A program made the position numbers and the translations under genes. The notes beneath the pieces were generated by a model that was given only the letters and a program-made list of their open reading frames with translations, did not search any database and was not told the origin of the DNA. Positions 4,051 through 5,751 of a stretch of DNA of 5,751 nucleotides are shown piece after piece. The stretch spans positions 1 to 5,751 of the forward strand of contig JAJRVX010000053.1 in NCBI GenBank assembly GCA_024277095.1. The letters run 5' to 3'. The stretch comes from DUEN01 sp024277095. Lineage in GTDB: Bacteria > Chloroflexota > Anaerolineae > DUEN01. The number at the start of each line of letters is the position of its first letter. The stretch's first letter is position 1.

Positions 4051-5721
4051 CTACCGTTCCTCGCCTGTCCCAAAGAAGTGATCCTCCAACATGGCGCAGA
4101 GCGTGTGATAGATCAGGACGTGTTGCTCCTGCACGCGATCGGTGCGTCGGCCGGGGGCCTGGATGGCGACATCGGCCAGCCGGCCGAGCTCGCTCTCCCG
4201 CTCCCCGGTCAGCGCGATCACGCTCAGGTTCAGCGCGCGGGCCACCTGGGCCGCATGACAGACATTGCGAGCGCTGCCGCTGGTGGAGATCCCCAACAGG
4301 ACATCGCCCGGCCGCGCCAGCGCGTACAGCTCCTGCGCCAGCCCCATGGCGCGCTGGGGGTTATCGTTATCCACCGCGCTGGCCAGCGAGAGGTTCGCGC
4401 CCAGGACGACGGCGCGCAGACCCTCCTCCAGATGCTTGGAGACGAAGCGGCCCTCCGGGACGTTTGCAAAGCGCCGACGGATCCCCTCGGGCAGGGGACG
4501 GGGGCGGGCATACGATTTGAGGAGCTCTCCGGAGATATGCAACGCGTCGGCCATGCTGCCCCCATTGCCACACAGGAAGAGGATCCCACCCCGCTCCAGG
4601 CTGCGCGCGATGAGGATGAACGCGCGGGCCAGCGCGGGCGCGACCACCTGCAACGCGGGAGAGCGCTGCACCAATGCATCGAGCTGAGCCGCCGCGACGG
4701 GGAACTCCCGGGCCAGCATCTGGGTCGGGTCGCTGACCTCCAAACGTTGCGAGGGCACCGGCACCCGATCCAGGGCGTCCACCACGCGATGATGCAGGTT
4801 CGGGATGGTCTCTCGATGATCCCCTGTGATATGGAATCCCTTGCCGCCCAATGAGGTCGGGCGATTGACGATGTTCTTGCGCGGTCGGTAATAATAGGCG
4901 GGGTCGTCCATGCCCACCTTGCTGCGATAATCGCCCAGGGGGATCAGGTCGAAGTTGGCGGTGGTGATATGCGCGACGGTGTGGCCCAGATTGCGAGCGA
5001 TGGACAGCGCCTTCAGGAACACCTCCGGCCCGGTGACGGCGGACCCGAAATTGAGGAAGACGCCCCCCTCCAGCTCGCTGACGGAGGCGCAATAGATCTT
5101 GAAATCCTGTCCGGATGCCCACCCCAGGATGCCGAAGTCGCACGCCGGATGCTGGTGGATGATGTCCGTGCCGATAGTAGCATGCACGGTGAAGGGGATG
5201 CCCAGCCGGTAAGCGGTGTAGGCGATGCTGATATCCCGGCATCGGAAGCGATCGTCCTGAGCAATGAAACGGCCGATGGATTCGCCGTAGCCCATCCCCA
5301 GACGCGCCCCCTCCCGCAGCGCCTGATGCATCAGGGCGCCGGTCTCCTCCACCATGCCGAACGTGCCGTCCTCGATGGAGGTGGCGACATCCTCACTGGT
5401 CTCGCCGATGAGGGCCAACTCGAAGTCATGGATGGATCCGGCGCCGTTGGTGGCCACATGGGTCACGATGCCACGCTCCATCAGGTCGATCAGCAATCGG
5501 GATAGGCCGCACTTGATGACATGGGCGCCCATCATCCAGATGACGGGACGGCCGGCTCGACGCGCGGCGAAGATGCGATCGGCCACCTCGTCCAGCTCCG
5601 GGTTATCGAAGGGCGGCGCTGGCGCGGCCGGATACACGAGATCGGCCAGCGTCACCAGATTACGACGCTCGCTTATGGGATATGTGCGAATACCTGTCAA
5701 CTCCAGTGCTCGGTAAGGCAT
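4051..5721 (-). CDS. Fusion: deoxyhypusine-synthase-like domain plus GmhA-type SIS isomerase
   Basis: The 556-residue product has two domains. Residues about 40-315 resemble the NAD-binding deoxyhypusine synthase fold: WMMGAHVIKCGLSRLLIDLMERG (62-84), THVATNGAGSIHDFELAL (87-104), DISIAYTAYRLGIPFTVH (163-180) and GGVFLNFGSAVTGPEVFLKAL (219-239). The Trp-Gly-Lys motif carrying the catalytic lysine of true deoxyhypusine synthase is not seen, so hypusine formation is unlikely. Residues about 340-550 form a sugar isomerase (SIS) domain of the phosphoheptose isomerase GmhA type: CGNGGS (384-389), H395 and E399 in HxxxE spacing, GISTSGSARN (477-486), and Q531/H539 in the Q-x7-H spacing of the GmhA zinc and catalytic site. 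That enzyme converts sedoheptulose 7-phosphate to D-glycero-D-manno-heptose 7-phosphate. I chose the ATG at 5721; a TTG at 5745 would add eight residues but has only six upstream bases here. It is the first visible gene of the three-gene operon. Isomerase assignment is good; the N-terminal role is unknown. Confidence 0.8.
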   Translation of the reverse strand: MPYRALELTGIRTYPISERRNLVTLADLVYPAAPAPPFDNPELDEVADRIFAARRAGRPVIWMMGAHVIKCGLSRLLIDLMERGIVTHVATNGAGSIHDFELALIGETSEDVATSIEDGTFGMVEETGALMHQALREGARLGMGYGESIGRFIAQDDRFRCRDISIAYTAYRLGIPFTVHATIGTDIIHQHPACDFGILGWASGQDFKIYCASVSELEGGVFLNFGSAVTGPEVFLKALSIARNLGHTVAHITTANFDLIPLGDYRSKVGMDDPAYYYRPRKNIVNRPTSLGGKGFHITGDHRETIPNLHHRVVDALDRVPVPSQRLEVSDPTQMLAREFPVAAAQLDALVQRSPALQVVAPALARAFILIARSLERGGILFLCGNGGSMADALHISGELLKSYARPRPLPEGIRRRFANVPEGRFVSKHLEEGLRAVVLGANLSLASAVDNDNPQRAMGLAQELYALARPGDVLLGISTSGSARNVCHAAQVARALNLSVIALTGERESELGRLADVAIQAPGRRTDRVQEQHVLIYHTLCAMLEDHFFGTGEER

Positions 5722-5727
5722 AGTCCT

Positions 5728-5751
5728 CAATCTCCAATCAACCAATCTCCA
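5728..5751 (-). repeat. Direct repeat upstream of the fusion gene start
   Basis: On the minus strand TGGAGATTG occurs twice, at 5743-5751 and 5728-5736, fifteen bases apart start to start. The second copy leads into GAGGACT and the ATG at 5721. The purine-rich GGAG and GAGG here probably serve as the ribosome-binding region, although spacing to the ATG is not ideal (about ten and three bases). The repeat may continue beyond the window edge; it could be an operator or simply a small duplication. Confidence 0.35.

Noticed and set aside
2325..4854. Plus-strand open frames of 201 to 299 codons opposite the three minus-strand genes
   Set aside because: They run antisense to genes with clear family motifs and show low-complexity composition without recognisable domains; they result from high GC and codon bias.
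5722..5745. TTG at 5745 as start of the fusion gene
   Set aside because: The only nearby purine-rich motif is directly adjacent to the TTG, too close for normal initiation, and the downstream ATG at 5721 has GGAG and GAGG upstream; the window edge prevents full exclusion.

Overview
The window is a GC-rich bacterial chromosomal segment with two gene groups that converge on a shared terminator. Its style fits a Chloroflexota (Anaerolineae-like) genome: DUF2085 and DUF4013 membrane proteins, perfect TATAAT -10 boxes, purine-rich Shine-Dalgarno sites, and a heptose-type sugar gene set without other LPS genes. That assignment is an inference from gene content and could be wrong.

Positions 1-361 hold no credible gene. 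They contain what looks like a small non-autonomous transposable element (MITE) at 30-272. It has 26-nt imperfect terminal inverted repeats, an 8-bp near-perfect flanking direct repeat (GGCATGGT / GGCACGGT), and an interior filled with nested GC-rich palindromes. It lies just upstream of a good promoter (317-345) for a seven-helix DUF2085 membrane protein (362-1201). A second promoter (1246-1274) drives a DUF4013 multi-pass membrane protein (1335-2024). Both are of unknown function. A strong bidirectional terminator (2050-2083) ends this plus-strand group and the opposing one.

Positions 2097-5721, minus strand, hold three genes transcribed from right to left. First is a two-domain protein: an N-terminal deoxyhypusine-synthase-like domain followed by a GmhA-type SIS phosphoheptose isomerase domain. 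Next is a PfkB-family kinase resembling the kinase half of HldE/RfaE. Last is a HAD phosphatase whose start overlaps the kinase stop by ATGA. Isomerase, kinase and phosphatase are the three consecutive activities that turn sedoheptulose 7-phosphate into a heptose 1-phosphate, so I read the group as a heptose (or similar sugar) activation module. No nucleotidyltransferase is present in the window, the phosphatase is not the usual GmhB type, and the role of the fused N-terminal domain is unknown. These departures make the module the main functional novelty candidate. The promoter of this operon lies at or beyond the right edge.
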